From Streptomyces umbrinus (GTDB taxonomy: Bacteria > Actinomycetota > Actinomycetes > Streptomycetales > Streptomycetaceae): a DNA stretch of 64,000 bases. Each line of letters starts with the position of its first letter. Within the stretch, counting starts at the first letter, position 1. The notes beneath the pieces are model-generated. The model saw only the letters and a program-made list of their open reading frames with translations, was not told the origin of the DNA and did no database searches. Of the stretch, positions 26,991-37,749 are shown piece by piece. The stretch covers positions 2,232,001-2,296,000 of the forward strand of contig NZ_JAUSZI010000002.1 of the NCBI RefSeq assembly GCF_030817415.1, given 5' to 3'. The position numbers and the translations under genes are program-made.

Positions 26991-26996
26991 TATAAC
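26991..26996 (+). promoter_or_regulatory. -10 element of a leaderless promoter (DUF952 gene)
   Basis: TATAAC ends six bases before the ATG at 27003 and no ribosome binding site lies between. Confidence 0.55.
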
Positions 26997-27002
26997 CGGC
27001 CC

Positions 27003-27374
27003 ATGATCTACCACGCTGTGACGCTCGGCGACTGGACCGCACGTCCCGACCAGCCGTACGCCCCCGCCTCCCTCGCGGAGGAAGGTTTCGTCCACTGCTC
27101 CCCCGACGAGAAGACCACGCTGGCCGTCGTCAACGCCTTCTACCGGGACGCGCCGAGGCCCCTGCTGGCGCTGCTCCTCGACGAGGGCCGGCTCGCCGCG
27201 AGGTGCGTATGGGAGGCGGCGGATCCCACCCCGCCGCCGGGGGTCGACGAAGGTGTCCTGTTCCCCCACGTGTTCGGCCCCCTCGACCGCGACGCCGTCG
27301 AACGCGTCCTGGAGGTCCAGTGGGACGAGGAGGGCCGGGCGACGGGTCTGAAGGACCTGAACCGAGGGACGTGA
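27003..27374 (+). CDS. DUF952 family protein
   Basis: 123 residues. It opens with IYHAVTLGDW, then EEGFVHCS, and ends with FPHVFGPLDRDAV, the recognised DUF952 pattern, whose conserved His and Cys suggest a small-molecule pocket (the fold is ADP-ribosyltransferase-like). Function unknown. Leaderless ATG with TATAAC upstream. A longer frame start upstream is not used because it would cross the promoter. Confidence 0.88.
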   Translation: MIYHAVTLGDWTARPDQPYAPASLAEEGFVHCSPDEKTTLAVVNAFYRDAPRPLLALLLDEGRLAARCVWEAADPTPPPGVDEGVLFPHVFGPLDRDAVERVLEVQWDEEGRATGLKDLNRGT

Positions 27375-27384
27375 ACCGGCGGCC

Positions 27385-28422
27385 TTACTCGCCCTTGAGT
27401 TCCGCGATACCGACGGGCACGCCGGTGGTGACCGACCGGACGGCCGCGAGCGCGATGGACAGCGCGGCCCGGGCGTCCTCACCGGTGGCCGAGGGGTTGC
27501 GCCCCGTACGGACGCTGTCTGCGAAGTCGGCGAGTTCGGCGACGTACGCGTCGTGGAACAGGTCCTGGTCGTAGGTGACGCAGTCGGCGGCGGCGCCGTC
27601 CGGGCCGTACGAGGTGAGATGGGTGCGGCGGATGTCGCCCATGGTGAGCATTCCGGCGGAGCCGAAGACCTCGCCGCGCACGTCATAGCCGTACACGGCC
27701 TGGAAGTTGGCCTCGGCGGTGGCCAGGGCGCCGTTGTCGAAGCGGATCGTGACCACGGCGGTGTCGAGCAGGCCGCGGTCCTTGAGGTCGGGGCGGACCA
27801 GGGCGTCGGCCCAGGCGAAGACCTCGACCGGTTCGGCGCCCGGGTTGAGGAACCGCAGGGTGTCGAAGTCGTGGATGAGGGTCTCCAGGAAGATCGTCCA
27901 CGGCGGGATGCGGGCCGGGTCGTTCAGCTTGGGGTCCCGGGTGAGGGAGCGCAGCAGTTGGGGCGTGCCGAGGTCGCCGGCGACGATCTTGTCGTGGGCG
28001 GCGCGGAATCCGGGGTCGTAGCGGCGGTTGAAGCCGACCTGGAGCGGCACGCCCGCGTCACGGGCCGCGGCGACGGCCCGGTCGGCCTCCGCGAGGGTGA
28101 CGGCCATGGGCTTCTCGCAGTAGACCGCCTTGCCCGCCCGGGCTGCGGCCACGACCAGGTCGGCGTGGGTGCGGGCCGGGGTGGAGATCACCACCGCCTC
28201 GATCCGCGGGTCGGCCAGGAGTTCGCCGATCGCGGTGTACGCCGTGGGACGGCCGAGGTGGTCCGCAAGCCGGTCCGCAAGCTGGTCCGCGGCGCCCGGC
28301 GCCGGGTCGGCGACCGCGGCGAGACGGACACCGGGGAGGCGGCGGGCGAGCGTCTCGGCGTGGAAGGAGCCCATCCGTCCGGCACCGATGAGGCCGACGG
28401 CGAGGGGCTGGTGTGTGGTCAT
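27385..28422 (-). CDS. Gfo/Idh/MocA dehydrogenase, inositol 2-dehydrogenase-like
   Basis: 345 residues. N-terminal NAD motif GLIGAGRMGSFHAETLA, the EKPM lysine motif of the family, and GFNRRYDPGF plus the catalytic DxxxH-like ETLIHDFD. The combination GFNRRYDPGF and EKPM is typical of myo-inositol 2-dehydrogenases (IolG/IdhA), which oxidise a ring hydroxyl with NAD+. It follows a TIM-barrel gene on the same strand (117-bp gap) and is divergent, through that gene, from a LacI repressor. A role in inositol or related polyol catabolism is likely, but other sugars are possible. Its stop lies 10 bp from the convergent DUF952 stop. Confidence 0.85.
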   Translation of the reverse strand: MTTHQPLAVGLIGAGRMGSFHAETLARRLPGVRLAAVADPAPGAADQLADRLADHLGRPTAYTAIGELLADPRIEAVVISTPARTHADLVVAAARAGKAVYCEKPMAVTLAEADRAVAAARDAGVPLQVGFNRRYDPGFRAAHDKIVAGDLGTPQLLRSLTRDPKLNDPARIPPWTIFLETLIHDFDTLRFLNPGAEPVEVFAWADALVRPDLKDRGLLDTAVVTIRFDNGALATAEANFQAVYGYDVRGEVFGSAGMLTMGDIRRTHLTSYGPDGAAADCVTYDQDLFHDAYVAELADFADSVRTGRNPSATGEDARAALSIALAAVRSVTTGVPVGIAELKGE

Positions 28423-28500
28423 GCGGGGTCTCCGTACGTCTGCGGGCGGGCGCCGGCGGGAAGGGGGCGTGTCGATTGCGGTGCCAGGTGGAGTGCGGTG

Positions 28501-28536
28501 CCGTGCGGAATCGCGGCACCGTGTGGAATCGCGGCG
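28501..28536. repeat. 18-bp tandem repeat between the TIM-barrel and dehydrogenase genes
   Basis: CCGTGCGGAATCGCGGCA and CCGTGTGGAATCGCGGCG lie head to tail, differing at two positions, just after the stop of the TIM-barrel gene. A partial third copy precedes them. Confidence 0.8.
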
Positions 28537-28539
28537 CCG

Positions 28540-29322
28540 TCAGGGCGTGAAAGCCGAGCGGAACCGCTCCAGAGCGAGGTCGCCGTCGGTGGAAGCCCAT
28601 GCCTCCATGGCGACGGTGCCCTCATAGCCGAGGTCCACGAGGGCGCTCGCGACGGCCGGGTAGTTGATCTCCCCCGTCCCCGGCTCGCAGCGGCCGGGTA
28701 CGTCGGCGACCTGGATCTCGCCGATCAGGCCCAGGCCGTGGGCCCGGCGGACCAGTTCGACGAGGTTCCCCTCGCCGATCTGCGCGTGGTAGAGGTCGAG
28801 GTTCATCCGCAGCCCGGGACGGTCCACGGCCGCGACCAGGGCCAGGGTGTCGGCGGCCTTGGCGAACGGCACCCCGGGGTGGTCCACGGCGGTGTTGAGG
28901 TTCTCCAGGGTGAAGGTGATCCCGGCGCTCTCACCCAGCTCGGCGAGGCGGGTGAGCGTGCGGTGGGCGGCGATCCACATCCCCCCGGTGGGCTCGCCGG
29001 TCACCGGCACCACGGGCAGGCCCTCGCCGTCCAGGCCGGTGCCGTGGAGATTCAGCCGGGGGCAGCTGAGTTGCTCGGCCGCGCGGATCGACTCCTCGGC
29101 GGTGCGCAGGAGTTCGGCGGCACCGTCCTCGTCTGTGAGGCTGCCGCGGATGTAGCCGGTCATCGAGGAGAACTCGGCCGGGGTCCGGGCCAGTGCGTCG
29201 AGATCGTGCCGGGTCCAGTCCCAGATCTCGACCTGGAATCCGGCGTCGTGAACGCGCCGTGCCCGCTCGGGTATCGGCAGATCCCGGAAGACCATCTCGG
29301 CACAGACCGCCAACGTGAACAT
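28540..29322 (-). CDS. TIM-barrel sugar isomerase, hydroxypyruvate isomerase-like
   Basis: 260 residues of the AP-endonuclease-2 / xylose-isomerase-like barrel. Metal-site residues appear as TLENLNTA, MNLDLYHAQIGEG and QVADVPGRCEPGTGEINY, the hallmark order of Hyi/IolI-type isomerases. It interconverts hydroxypyruvate/tartronate semialdehyde or an inositol-derived keto sugar; the partner dehydrogenase favours the latter. ATG at 29322 has a GAGGG site. The promoter holds a perfect 14-bp palindrome at 29377-29390, so it should be repressed by the adjacent LacI protein. Confidence 0.82.
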   Translation of the reverse strand: MFTLAVCAEMVFRDLPIPERARRVHDAGFQVEIWDWTRHDLDALARTPAEFSSMTGYIRGSLTDEDGAAELLRTAEESIRAAEQLSCPRLNLHGTGLDGEGLPVVPVTGEPTGGMWIAAHRTLTRLAELGESAGITFTLENLNTAVDHPGVPFAKAADTLALVAAVDRPGLRMNLDLYHAQIGEGNLVELVRRAHGLGLIGEIQVADVPGRCEPGTGEINYPAVASALVDLGYEGTVAMEAWASTDGDLALERFRSAFTP

Positions 29323-29376
29323 CGCTGCTCGCCCTCTCTCTTTCGCCACGGGGGCACGTCCGACCACAACGTCCGA

Positions 29377-29390
29377 CTAGAACGTTCTAG
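29377..29390. promoter_or_regulatory. LacI-type operator 1
   Basis: CTAGAACGTTCTAG, a perfect 14-bp palindrome with the central CG typical of LacI/GalR sites, 55 bp upstream of the TIM-barrel start. Confidence 0.8.
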
Positions 29391-29456
29391 AATCGGTCGG
29401 GAGTAGCAGTACGCCAGCCGCCGGGGCGCCGTGTCAAGCTCCCGGACAGCCCGGAA

Positions 29457-29470
29457 CTAGAACGTTGCAG
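29457..29470. promoter_or_regulatory. LacI-type operator 2 (imperfect)
   Basis: CTAGAACGTTGCAG keeps the left half and centre of operator 1. The two centres are exactly 80 bp apart, suited to looping by a repressor tetramer, and this copy is closer to the lacI gene. Confidence 0.7.
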
Positions 29471-29581
29471 TCCTCGCCGACCAGTGCGTTCACCCTTGGT
29501 CTACGATCGTCGGCGGAAGCAGACACCTCGGCGGGGCACGCCCCTCGACCGAGTCACACACCTCGACCAGGGAGGCCGGCG

Positions 29582-30634
29582 GTGCCAGCGACCCCCGTGG
29601 TCCCGGACGGAAAGCGGCCGACCCTCGCCGACGTGGCGGCCCGGGCCGGTGTGTCCACGGCGCTGGTCTCCATCGTGATGCGCGAGGCCAAGGGCGCCAG
29701 TGCGGCCACCCGCGAGCGGGTGCTGGAGGCGGCGCGGGAGATCGGCTACCGGCCGGACTCCCGGGCCCGGTTGCTGCGCAGCAACCGCTCCCGTCTGCTC
29801 GGGGTGCAGTTCGGTCTCCAGCATCCCTTCCACACCGACCTCGTGGAGGGCATCTACATCGCGGCCGAGTCCGCCGGCTACCAGGTCGCCCTCGGCGCGG
29901 TCGCCCCCAGCCGCAGTGAGCGGCAGGCGGTGGAGACGCTGCTCGGCGACCGCTGCGAGGCCCTGATCCTGCTCGGTCCGCAGGCCCCCGCCGCACGGCT
30001 GGCCGAGCTGTCGGCGCACCTGCCGGTGGTCTCCGTGGTGCGGCGGCTGCGGCCGCCCGCCGCCGGTGTGGACGTCGTGCGCACCGCGGACGACGAGGGT
30101 GCGCGCCAGGCCGTCGACCATCTGGTGGCTCTCGGGCATCGCGACATCGCCCACATCGACGGCGGCAAGGCACCCGGCGCCGCCGACCGGCGCCGTGGCT
30201 ACCGCACCGCCATGAACCGCCACGGTCTCGCCGACCATGCGCGCGTTCTGCCCGGCGGGCTGACCGAGGAGGACGGTGCCACGGCCGCCCGCACGCTCCT
30301 CGACGCCCGGCCGCGGCCCACCGCCGTCCTCGCCTTCAACGACCGCTGTGCCACGGGCGTCCTCGACGCGTTCCTGCGCGCCCGGGTGTCCGTTCCCGAC
30401 GAGATCTCCGTGGTCGGTTTCGACAACAGCCACCTCGCCCGCCTCACCCACATCGACCTCACCACCGTCGGCCAGGACGCCTCCCGCCTCGCCGAACTCG
30501 CCGTCGGCCGGGCCGTCGCACGGCTGGAGGGCGAGGAGCCGTCCGGCACGGAGACCGTCATCGCCCCTCATCTCGTGACACGCGGCACCACGGCGGCACC
30601 ACCGGACGGCGTCCAGCCGGTCGTACGTGGCTGA
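29582..30634 (+). CDS. LacI-family transcriptional repressor
   Basis: 350 residues. Helix-turn-helix plus hinge: PTLADVAARAGVSTALVSIVMREAKGASAATRERV (cut here only to show order), then a periplasmic-binding-protein-like domain ending with VVGFDNSHLARL and TTVGQD. It most likely represses the divergent TIM-barrel/dehydrogenase operon and itself through the palindromes at 29377 and 29457. GTG at 29582 has GGGAGG seven bases upstream; the longer open frame upstream would translate an operator. The 3' end lies in a 27-bp repeat. Confidence 0.93.
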   Translation: MPATPVVPDGKRPTLADVAARAGVSTALVSIVMREAKGASAATRERVLEAAREIGYRPDSRARLLRSNRSRLLGVQFGLQHPFHTDLVEGIYIAAESAGYQVALGAVAPSRSERQAVETLLGDRCEALILLGPQAPAARLAELSAHLPVVSVVRRLRPPAAGVDVVRTADDEGARQAVDHLVALGHRDIAHIDGGKAPGAADRRRGYRTAMNRHGLADHARVLPGGLTEEDGATAARTLLDARPRPTAVLAFNDRCATGVLDAFLRARVSVPDEISVVGFDNSHLARLTHIDLTTVGQDASRLAELAVGRAVARLEGEEPSGTETVIAPHLVTRGTTAAPPDGVQPVVRG

Positions 30635-30700
30635 GAGACCGCGTCAGTCGTACCTGGTGAAGCAACCGAGCCGGTCGTACCTGGTGAAGTGCCTGAACGC
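30620..30700. repeat. 27-bp tandem repeat, three copies, at the lacI 3' end
   Basis: GTCGTAC(G/C)TGG starts at 30620, 30647 and 30674, a steady 27-bp period; copies two and three share the 16-bp GTCGTACCTGGTGAAG. The first copy encodes the last residues and stop of the repressor. Confidence 0.8.
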
Positions 30701-30858
30701 ATCGGTCAGGAATCGAGAAGCGCTGCCTTCGGGCCGCGGCTAGCGTGACCGGCATGTGCTTCACGAGTCAGCCAGGATTCCCACCGCGCGACGACACGAA
30801 CGCGTCCCCGGGCGCGTCCCCGGCCTCCCCTCACGACACGATCGATTCAGGAGTGACC

Positions 30859-31374
30859 ATGACCGGCTCTGCCGCACAGGGAGTCACGACCGTGCCGGAC
30901 TCCGAGGCGAAGCCGGCCGAGGCGACCGCCGCTCCCCGCTCCCGCGACCGGCGTCGTCGCGACACCGAGCACCGGCTCGCCCACGACGTCGATCTGTGGG
31001 TGGCCAGTGCTTCGGAGGACGGTACGCCCTACCTCGTACCCCTGTCCTTCGACTGGGACGGCGAATCGCTGCTGGTGGCCACGCCTACGAAGAGCCCCAC
31101 CGGCAGGAACCTGGCCGCCACCCGGACCGTTCGGCTGGGCCTTGGCCCGACCCGGGACGTGGTCATGATCGATGGCGAGGTCGAGGTCCTGGAGATCGAC
31201 GAGCTGCCGAAGGAGAGGGGCGACCGGTTCGCCGCGCACACCGAATTCGATCCGCGGACGCTGGCCACGCCGTACCGCTGGTTCCGTATCTCTCCGCGCC
31301 GCATCCAGGCCTGGCGCGAAGTGAACGAGATGGAGGACCGCGAGCTGATGCGAGACGGCCGCTGGTCGGTCTGA
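30859..31374 (+). CDS. PPOX-class pyridoxamine 5'-phosphate oxidase-like protein
   Basis: 171 residues with one FMN/F420 split-barrel domain: WVASASEDGTPYLVPLSFDWDGE, then LLVATPTKSPTGRNL and the strand RTVRLGLGPTRDVVMIDGEV. Specific substrate unknown. ATG at 30859 has AGGAG seven bases upstream. An in-frame ATG at 30754 is seven bases after a -10-like TAGCGT (30741-30746), so a leaderless, 35-residue longer form (Pro/Ser-rich extension) is possible; I prefer the shorter form because that extension is low complexity. Confidence 0.85.
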   Translation: MTGSAAQGVTTVPDSEAKPAEATAAPRSRDRRRRDTEHRLAHDVDLWVASASEDGTPYLVPLSFDWDGESLLVATPTKSPTGRNLAATRTVRLGLGPTRDVVMIDGEVEVLEIDELPKERGDRFAAHTEFDPRTLATPYRWFRISPRRIQAWREVNEMEDRELMRDGRWSV

Positions 31375-31558
31375 CGCCTCGGCCGGGCGGGCTCGGATCA
31401 CCTCGGCCGGCACCGCCGATCAGGAATGACGGCGTCCCGTTGCCGCGACCGGCGCCGACGAAGTAGAACCAGACATGCTGCTCGAAGCCGGTCGGATCGA
31501 GCCAGGTGACGCCGACGGAGAACTGCGAGAGCGGGCCCGTCCCACGGAGGGAGACACG

Positions 31559-33955
<2,397 letters not shown>

Positions 33956-33960
33956 TCGCC

Positions 33961-33966
33961 TATCTT
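33961..33966 (+). promoter_or_regulatory. -10 element of a leaderless promoter (TOBE regulator)
   Basis: TATCTT ends seven bases before the ATG at 33974, within a few bases of the upstream gene's stop; no Shine-Dalgarno lies between. Confidence 0.45.
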
Positions 33967-33973
33967 GACGCGT

Positions 33974-34366
33974 ATGCAGTCCTACACGATCGGCCAGGCA
34001 GCGCGGCTGCTCGGAGTCAGTCCGGACACCGCCCGGCGGTGGGCGGACGCGGGCCGGGTGGCCACGCACCGGGACGAGGGCGGGCGGCGCCTCATCGACG
34101 GGCGGGCCCTGGCCGCCTTCTCCGTCGAGCTGGCGAAGAGCGGCAGCGAGGAGGACGTCTCGTACACCTCCGTCCGCAACGCCTTTCCCGGCATCGTCAC
34201 CGCCGTGAAGCTCGGCGATGTCGCGGCCCAGGTGGAGATCCAGGCCGGGCCGCACCGGCTGGTGTCGCTGCTGACCCGGGAGGCCGTCGAGGAGCTGGGT
34301 CTTGAGGTCGGGGTGGAGGCCACCGCCCGGGTGAAGTCGACGAACGTGCACATCGACCGCGCCTGA
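33974..34366 (+). CDS. Helix-turn-helix + TOBE (molbindin-like) regulator
   Basis: 130 residues. Residues 1-50 form a MerR/excisionase-like winged helix (YTIGQAARLLGVSPDTARRWADAGRV); residues about 62-130 form a TOBE/Mop domain (SVRNAFPGIVTAVKLGDVAAQVEI ... VEATARVKSTNVHI) that in relatives binds molybdate or tungstate. It therefore probably senses oxyanion and controls molybdenum-related genes; the broken formate dehydrogenase and the sulfite-oxidase-fold protein nearby fit this. Leaderless ATG. Confidence 0.85.
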   Translation: MQSYTIGQAARLLGVSPDTARRWADAGRVATHRDEGGRRLIDGRALAAFSVELAKSGSEEDVSYTSVRNAFPGIVTAVKLGDVAAQVEIQAGPHRLVSLLTREAVEELGLEVGVEATARVKSTNVHIDRA

Positions 34367-34411
34367 GGGAACGGGGGTGGCCTCCGCCGGTCACAACCCG
34401 GCCGGGAGACA

Positions 34412-34469
34412 GGTCACTTGGTGACTGAGTATCGGTGCGCGGTCACTTGCTGACCGAGTACGAGTGCGC
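34412..34469. repeat. 29-bp imperfect tandem duplication at the fdh 3' end
   Basis: GGTCACTTGGTGACTGAGTA... (34412-34440) and GGTCACTTGCTGACCGAGTA... (34441-34469) are adjacent and mostly identical. The second copy encodes the last residues (YSVSK) and stop of the dehydrogenase on the minus strand; the first repeats a YSVTK-stop. Confidence 0.8.
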
Positions 34470-35644
34470 GCCCGTTCCCGCCAGTGCGCCGCCGTCCACG
34501 ATCAGGTACTCGTCGCGGATCGGCCGTCCGGCGAAGAAGGCTTCCAGGATCTCCCTGGTGCCCGCCGCGCAACGGGCCTGCGCGGAGAGGGAGGAGCCGG
34601 AGATGTGCGGGGTCATGCCGTGGTGCGGCATGGTCCGCCAGGGGTGGTCGGCCGGGGCGGGCTGCGGGTACCGGACGTCGCCCGCGTAGCCCGCCAACTG
34701 ACCGCTGCGCAGCGCCCGGTCGACGGCGTCCCGGTCGGCGATCTTCGCCCGCGCGGTGTTGATGAGGTACGCGCCGCGCTTCATCTGGCCCAGCAGTTTG
34801 TCGCCGAACAGCCCCTCCGTCTCCGGGTGCAGCGGCGCGTTGATCGTGACGACGTCGCAGTGCGGCACCATGTCGGCGGCCGTCTCGTGGAAGGTCAGGC
34901 CCAGTTCCCGCTCGATGTCCTCGGGCAGGCGGTGGCGGTCGGTGTAGTGCAGCTTCACGTCGAAGGGCGCGAGGCGGCGCAGCACCGCGAGGCCGATGCG
35001 CCCGGCGGCCACCGTGCCGACGTGCATGCCCTCCAGGTCGTACGAACGGGCCACGCAGTCGGCGATGTTCCAGCCGCCCGTCGAGCACCACCTGGTGGGA
35101 GGGCAGGTAGTTGCGGACGAGGGACAGGGTCATCATCACCACGTGTTCGGCGACGCTGATGCTGTTGCAGTACGTCACCTCCGCGACCTCCCCCAAACTC
35201 TCAACTTCGTTCGAGCCCGGGGGGACCCCCATCCCCGTGGGCGATGGCCGCGTCGAGGTCGACGTGGTCGGAGCCGATGCCGGCGGTGATCGCCAGCTTG
35301 AGGTTCTTCGCGGCGGCGACGCGTTCCGGGGTCAGGTACGCCGGCCAGAACGGCTGGGAGATCACCACGTCCGCGTCGGGCAGCTCGCGGTCGAAGACCG
35401 AGCCGTCGCCGTCCTTGTCGGAGGTGACGACCAGGGGGTGCCCGGCGGCCTCCAGGAAGCGGCGCAGGCCGAGTTCGCCGGAGACGCTGCCGAGGAGGTG
35501 GCCCGGCGTGAAGTCGACCTCGGACGGGGTCGGGGCGGTCTGGCCGCCGGGGTAATGGTCGATCGCGGGGAGGTCGTCACGGGCGTACGAGGTCGGGTAT
35601 CCGTCGGTGGGGTCGTCGTACAGGACGCAGAGCACCTTGGCCAT
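34443..35644 (-). pseudogene. fdh: NAD-dependent formate dehydrogenase, broken in two places
   Basis: Joining three frames gives a near-complete D-2-hydroxyacid-type formate dehydrogenase: [20 protein letters not shown] at the start, [39 protein letters not shown], then GTVAAGRIGLAVLRRLAPF, the NAD site, and the late PHHGMTPHISG. The first break is a 46-bp palindromic element (35188-35233) that brings an in-frame TGA. The second is one extra C in 35077-35079 (GACGGGCGG for GACGGCGG). The ATG has a GGAG-type site. NAD-dependent FDH oxidises formate to CO2; this copy cannot. The LysR upstream and TOBE regulator may be relics of its control. Confidence 0.9.
35188..35233. mobile_element. 46-bp palindromic repeat element inserted in fdh
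   Basis: On the coding strand it reads GATGGGGGTCCCCCCGGGCT, then CGAACGAAGTTGAGAGTT and GGGGGAG. It replaces the expected Val-Thr between HG and VAEV, a net gain of about 40 bp, which shifts the frame. The form GGTCCCCCC ... GAGAG ... GGGGGAG is, to my knowledge, a frequent small intergenic palindrome in Streptomyces. It has no coding capacity and no obvious target duplication. Confidence 0.7.
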
Positions 35645-35774
35645 GTCGCAGCTCCTCGACTCCGGGGTCCGGGAGTTCGGCTCAACTCCCGTGCGGGAAG
35701 GTGGAATTCACGATCCTCCGGGTCGAATGCGCTGGTCAAAACGAACTTTGCCATGCCCGTACAGCCGACGGCCA

Positions 35775-36716
35775 TCAACCCGAATCCGCGGTTTCCAGGT
35801 ACGTCCGCAGCCGCTCGTCCAGCGCCTCCCGTACGCCCGCCTCCCGCGCCACCGTCACCAGCGCCGCGGCGAGTACGGAGGGAGGATCGTCCGGGCCGGT
35901 CACCAGTCCCACCCTCGGTCCGTGGGCGGACCCCTCCAGCGGTACCACCCGCATGCCGTCCGGTACGCCGAACATGTGCAGCCACGCGTGCGAGATCACG
36001 CTGGACCAGCGGCCGCCGGGGAGGTGCGCGTACAGCCCTGCCACGCTGTCCGACTCGATCGCCGGGGCGGCCGTGGCGCCGTCGGCCGCGAAGCACTCGT
36101 CGATGATGCGGCGGTTGCGCATGCGCGGGCCGAGCAGCCACAGCGGGAGGGCGGCGGCCTGGGCCCAGCGGGCCGTGGAGGCGGTGGCGAGCGGGCCGTC
36201 GGTGGGGGTGAGCAGGACGTACCGCTCCTCGTACAGCGGCAGCCGGCGCAGCGAGTCGTCGTCGAGGTACGTCATCGCCGCGTCCAGCTCGAACTCGGCG
36301 AGTCCGTGGGTGATGTCGACCGAGGACAGCGACTCGATGCTGACCCGGGCGCGCGGGTGGCGGTCGCAGAACGGGGTCGTCAGCAGGGAGGCGGCGGGCA
36401 GCGCAGTCGGGACCACCCCGAGGCGGAGCGTGCCCGTGAGTCCGTCGCCCAGGGCGGACAACTCCTGGCGGAGTGCGTCGCGTTCGGCGAGCATGCGGTG
36501 CGCCCAGGCCAGGACCACCTCGCCCTCCGGGGTGAGGCCCTCGTACCGTCTCCCGCGCCGCACGATCGGGACGTGCAGCTCGTGTTCGAGGCGGCGGATC
36601 GCGGCGGACAGCGAGGGTTGGGAGACGTAGCAGGCGGCGGCCGCGCGGGCGAAGTGGCGTTCGCGGGCGAGGGCGAGGGCGAGGGCGACCAGGTATTCCA
36701 GCCGGCGCAGTTGCAT
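35775..36716 (-). CDS. LysR-family transcriptional regulator
   Basis: 313 residues. Classical N-terminal LysR helix-turn-helix (LEYLVALALALARERHFARAA, then SQPSLSAAIRRLEHELHVPI), followed by an inducer-binding domain. An insertion ALALA near residue 10 is unusual: the DNA shows GGGCGAG repeated (about 36670-36690), so slippage may have added residues to helix 1. ATG at 36716 chosen; a start further upstream has no site. It lies upstream of the broken fdh on the same strand (130-bp gap), whereas LysR genes usually diverge from their target, so the target is uncertain. Confidence 0.88.
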   Translation of the reverse strand: MQLRRLEYLVALALALARERHFARAAAACYVSQPSLSAAIRRLEHELHVPIVRRGRRYEGLTPEGEVVLAWAHRMLAERDALRQELSALGDGLTGTLRLGVVPTALPAASLLTTPFCDRHPRARVSIESLSSVDITHGLAEFELDAAMTYLDDDSLRRLPLYEERYVLLTPTDGPLATASTARWAQAAALPLWLLGPRMRNRRIIDECFAADGATAAPAIESDSVAGLYAHLPGGRWSSVISHAWLHMFGVPDGMRVVPLEGSAHGPRVGLVTGPDDPPSVLAAALVTVAREAGVREALDERLRTYLETADSG

Positions 36717-36826
36717 GCGTGACCTCCGCGGGAGGGGGCTGCGGGTCCGGGATGCCGGTGTGCCGACGTACAGCATGGGCCGGGCGGCGCGCCTCCGGGG
36801 CGGCTGCTGTCACCTGCCGGCCGGGG

Positions 36827-37306
36827 TCACGTCCACGGGGTGTAGCCGCCGTCCACGCGGATCGTGTCGATGGCGCTGATGTGCCGGGCGCCGCAGCGGT
36901 CCTGGGGCAGGACGAGCTGTGGTCCCTCTCTGTCGAGCGGGGTGTCGTCGATGCCGACCGCGAGCAGGACCGGCGCGCGGCCGAAGTCGGGGTCGATCTC
37001 GGCCCAGGACAGCAGCGCGTGGTGGCCGTCCCTGCTGGACACCGCGATGAGGAAGCGCAGCCGGTCCTTGCGGGCGGGGGCGAAGGCGGGGCCTCCGGCC
37101 GTCAGTACGTCGTGCAGGAGCGGTCCGGTGAAGCGGTGGTGGCGGATACCGCTGGTGGCGCACTCGAAGCTGACCTCGGCCTCGTGCTGCGGCCGGGCGA
37201 GCAGGTCGGGCACCGTCATCCGGGCCGGGCGGTCCGGATCACCGGCGAGCACCAGTTCCGCCACGGGACCTGCGGCTGTACGGGCAGCTGCGAGGGACTG
37301 ACTCAC
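36827..37306 (-). CDS. Small molybdopterin-binding (sulfite-oxidase-fold) protein
   Basis: 159 residues, one oxidoreductase-molybdopterin domain rather than the full sulfite oxidase. The candidate molybdenum-ligand Cys is in SFECATSGIRHHRFTG, followed by LLHDVLTAGG and the later VSSRDGHHALLSWAEID. GTG at 37306 has GGAGGTGG nine bases upstream. No signal peptide, so cytoplasmic. It belongs with the TOBE regulator and fdh as the third molybdenum-related locus in 4 kb. A substrate is not predictable. Confidence 0.75.
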   Translation of the reverse strand: MSQSLAAARTAAGPVAELVLAGDPDRPARMTVPDLLARPQHEAEVSFECATSGIRHHRFTGPLLHDVLTAGGPAFAPARKDRLRFLIAVSSRDGHHALLSWAEIDPDFGRAPVLLAVGIDDTPLDREGPQLVLPQDRCGARHISAIDTIRVDGGYTPWT

Positions 37307-37491
37307 GGGCTACCACCTCCCGCATGACCGTACCCGGACACTCGCCTCACACAAACGCACATGCCACTCTTTCAGGTAGCAGTTCTGGCGAATACAAAGG
37401 GAAGGATGATCTGAGCCTTGCATCTGCGGAACTCAAATCACCTCATGCGCGCCTACCGGACCGGAACGCCGCCGGACTCTGCAGCCGAGCG

Positions 37492-37749
37492 TCAGGCGTC
37501 TTCGGGTTCCAGCTCGAACGTGAAGTAGACGCTCAGGGTGTAGGGCTCGTCCTCGTCGTAGGCGAAGTCCCATGAGACATCGATCAGGAAGACCTGGTTC
37601 TCCCCCACCCACTCCTGGGCTTTCCCGAAGGCTTCCGCGGCGGTTGTGGCGGGGAACAGTTTCCTGGCCATGGGATGCACCTGGCTCTCGGCATCCGAGT
37701 CGTCGAACCCCTCCGGAACGTCAAGGCAGAGGTTGGGATCGAGCTCCAT
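37492..37749 (-). CDS. Small acidic hypothetical protein
   Basis: 85 residues, strongly acidic (LDVPEGFDDSDAES near the start and FELEPEDA at the end), with an aromatic middle (VSWDFAYDEDEPYTLSVYF). I do not recognise the family. ATG at 37749 has GAAAGGG nine bases upstream. It is flanked by gaps of 185 and 277 bp and shows no operon partner, so I infer nothing about function. Confidence 0.55.
   Translation of the reverse strand: MELDPNLCLDVPEGFDDSDAESQVHPMARKLFPATTAAEAFGKAQEWVGENQVFLIDVSWDFAYDEDEPYTLSVYFTFELEPEDA

Noticed and set aside
35201..35644. Separate small gene from the first open frame of fdh
   Set aside because: Its product is the N-terminal third of formate dehydrogenase and the remaining parts follow in other frames, so it is one broken gene.
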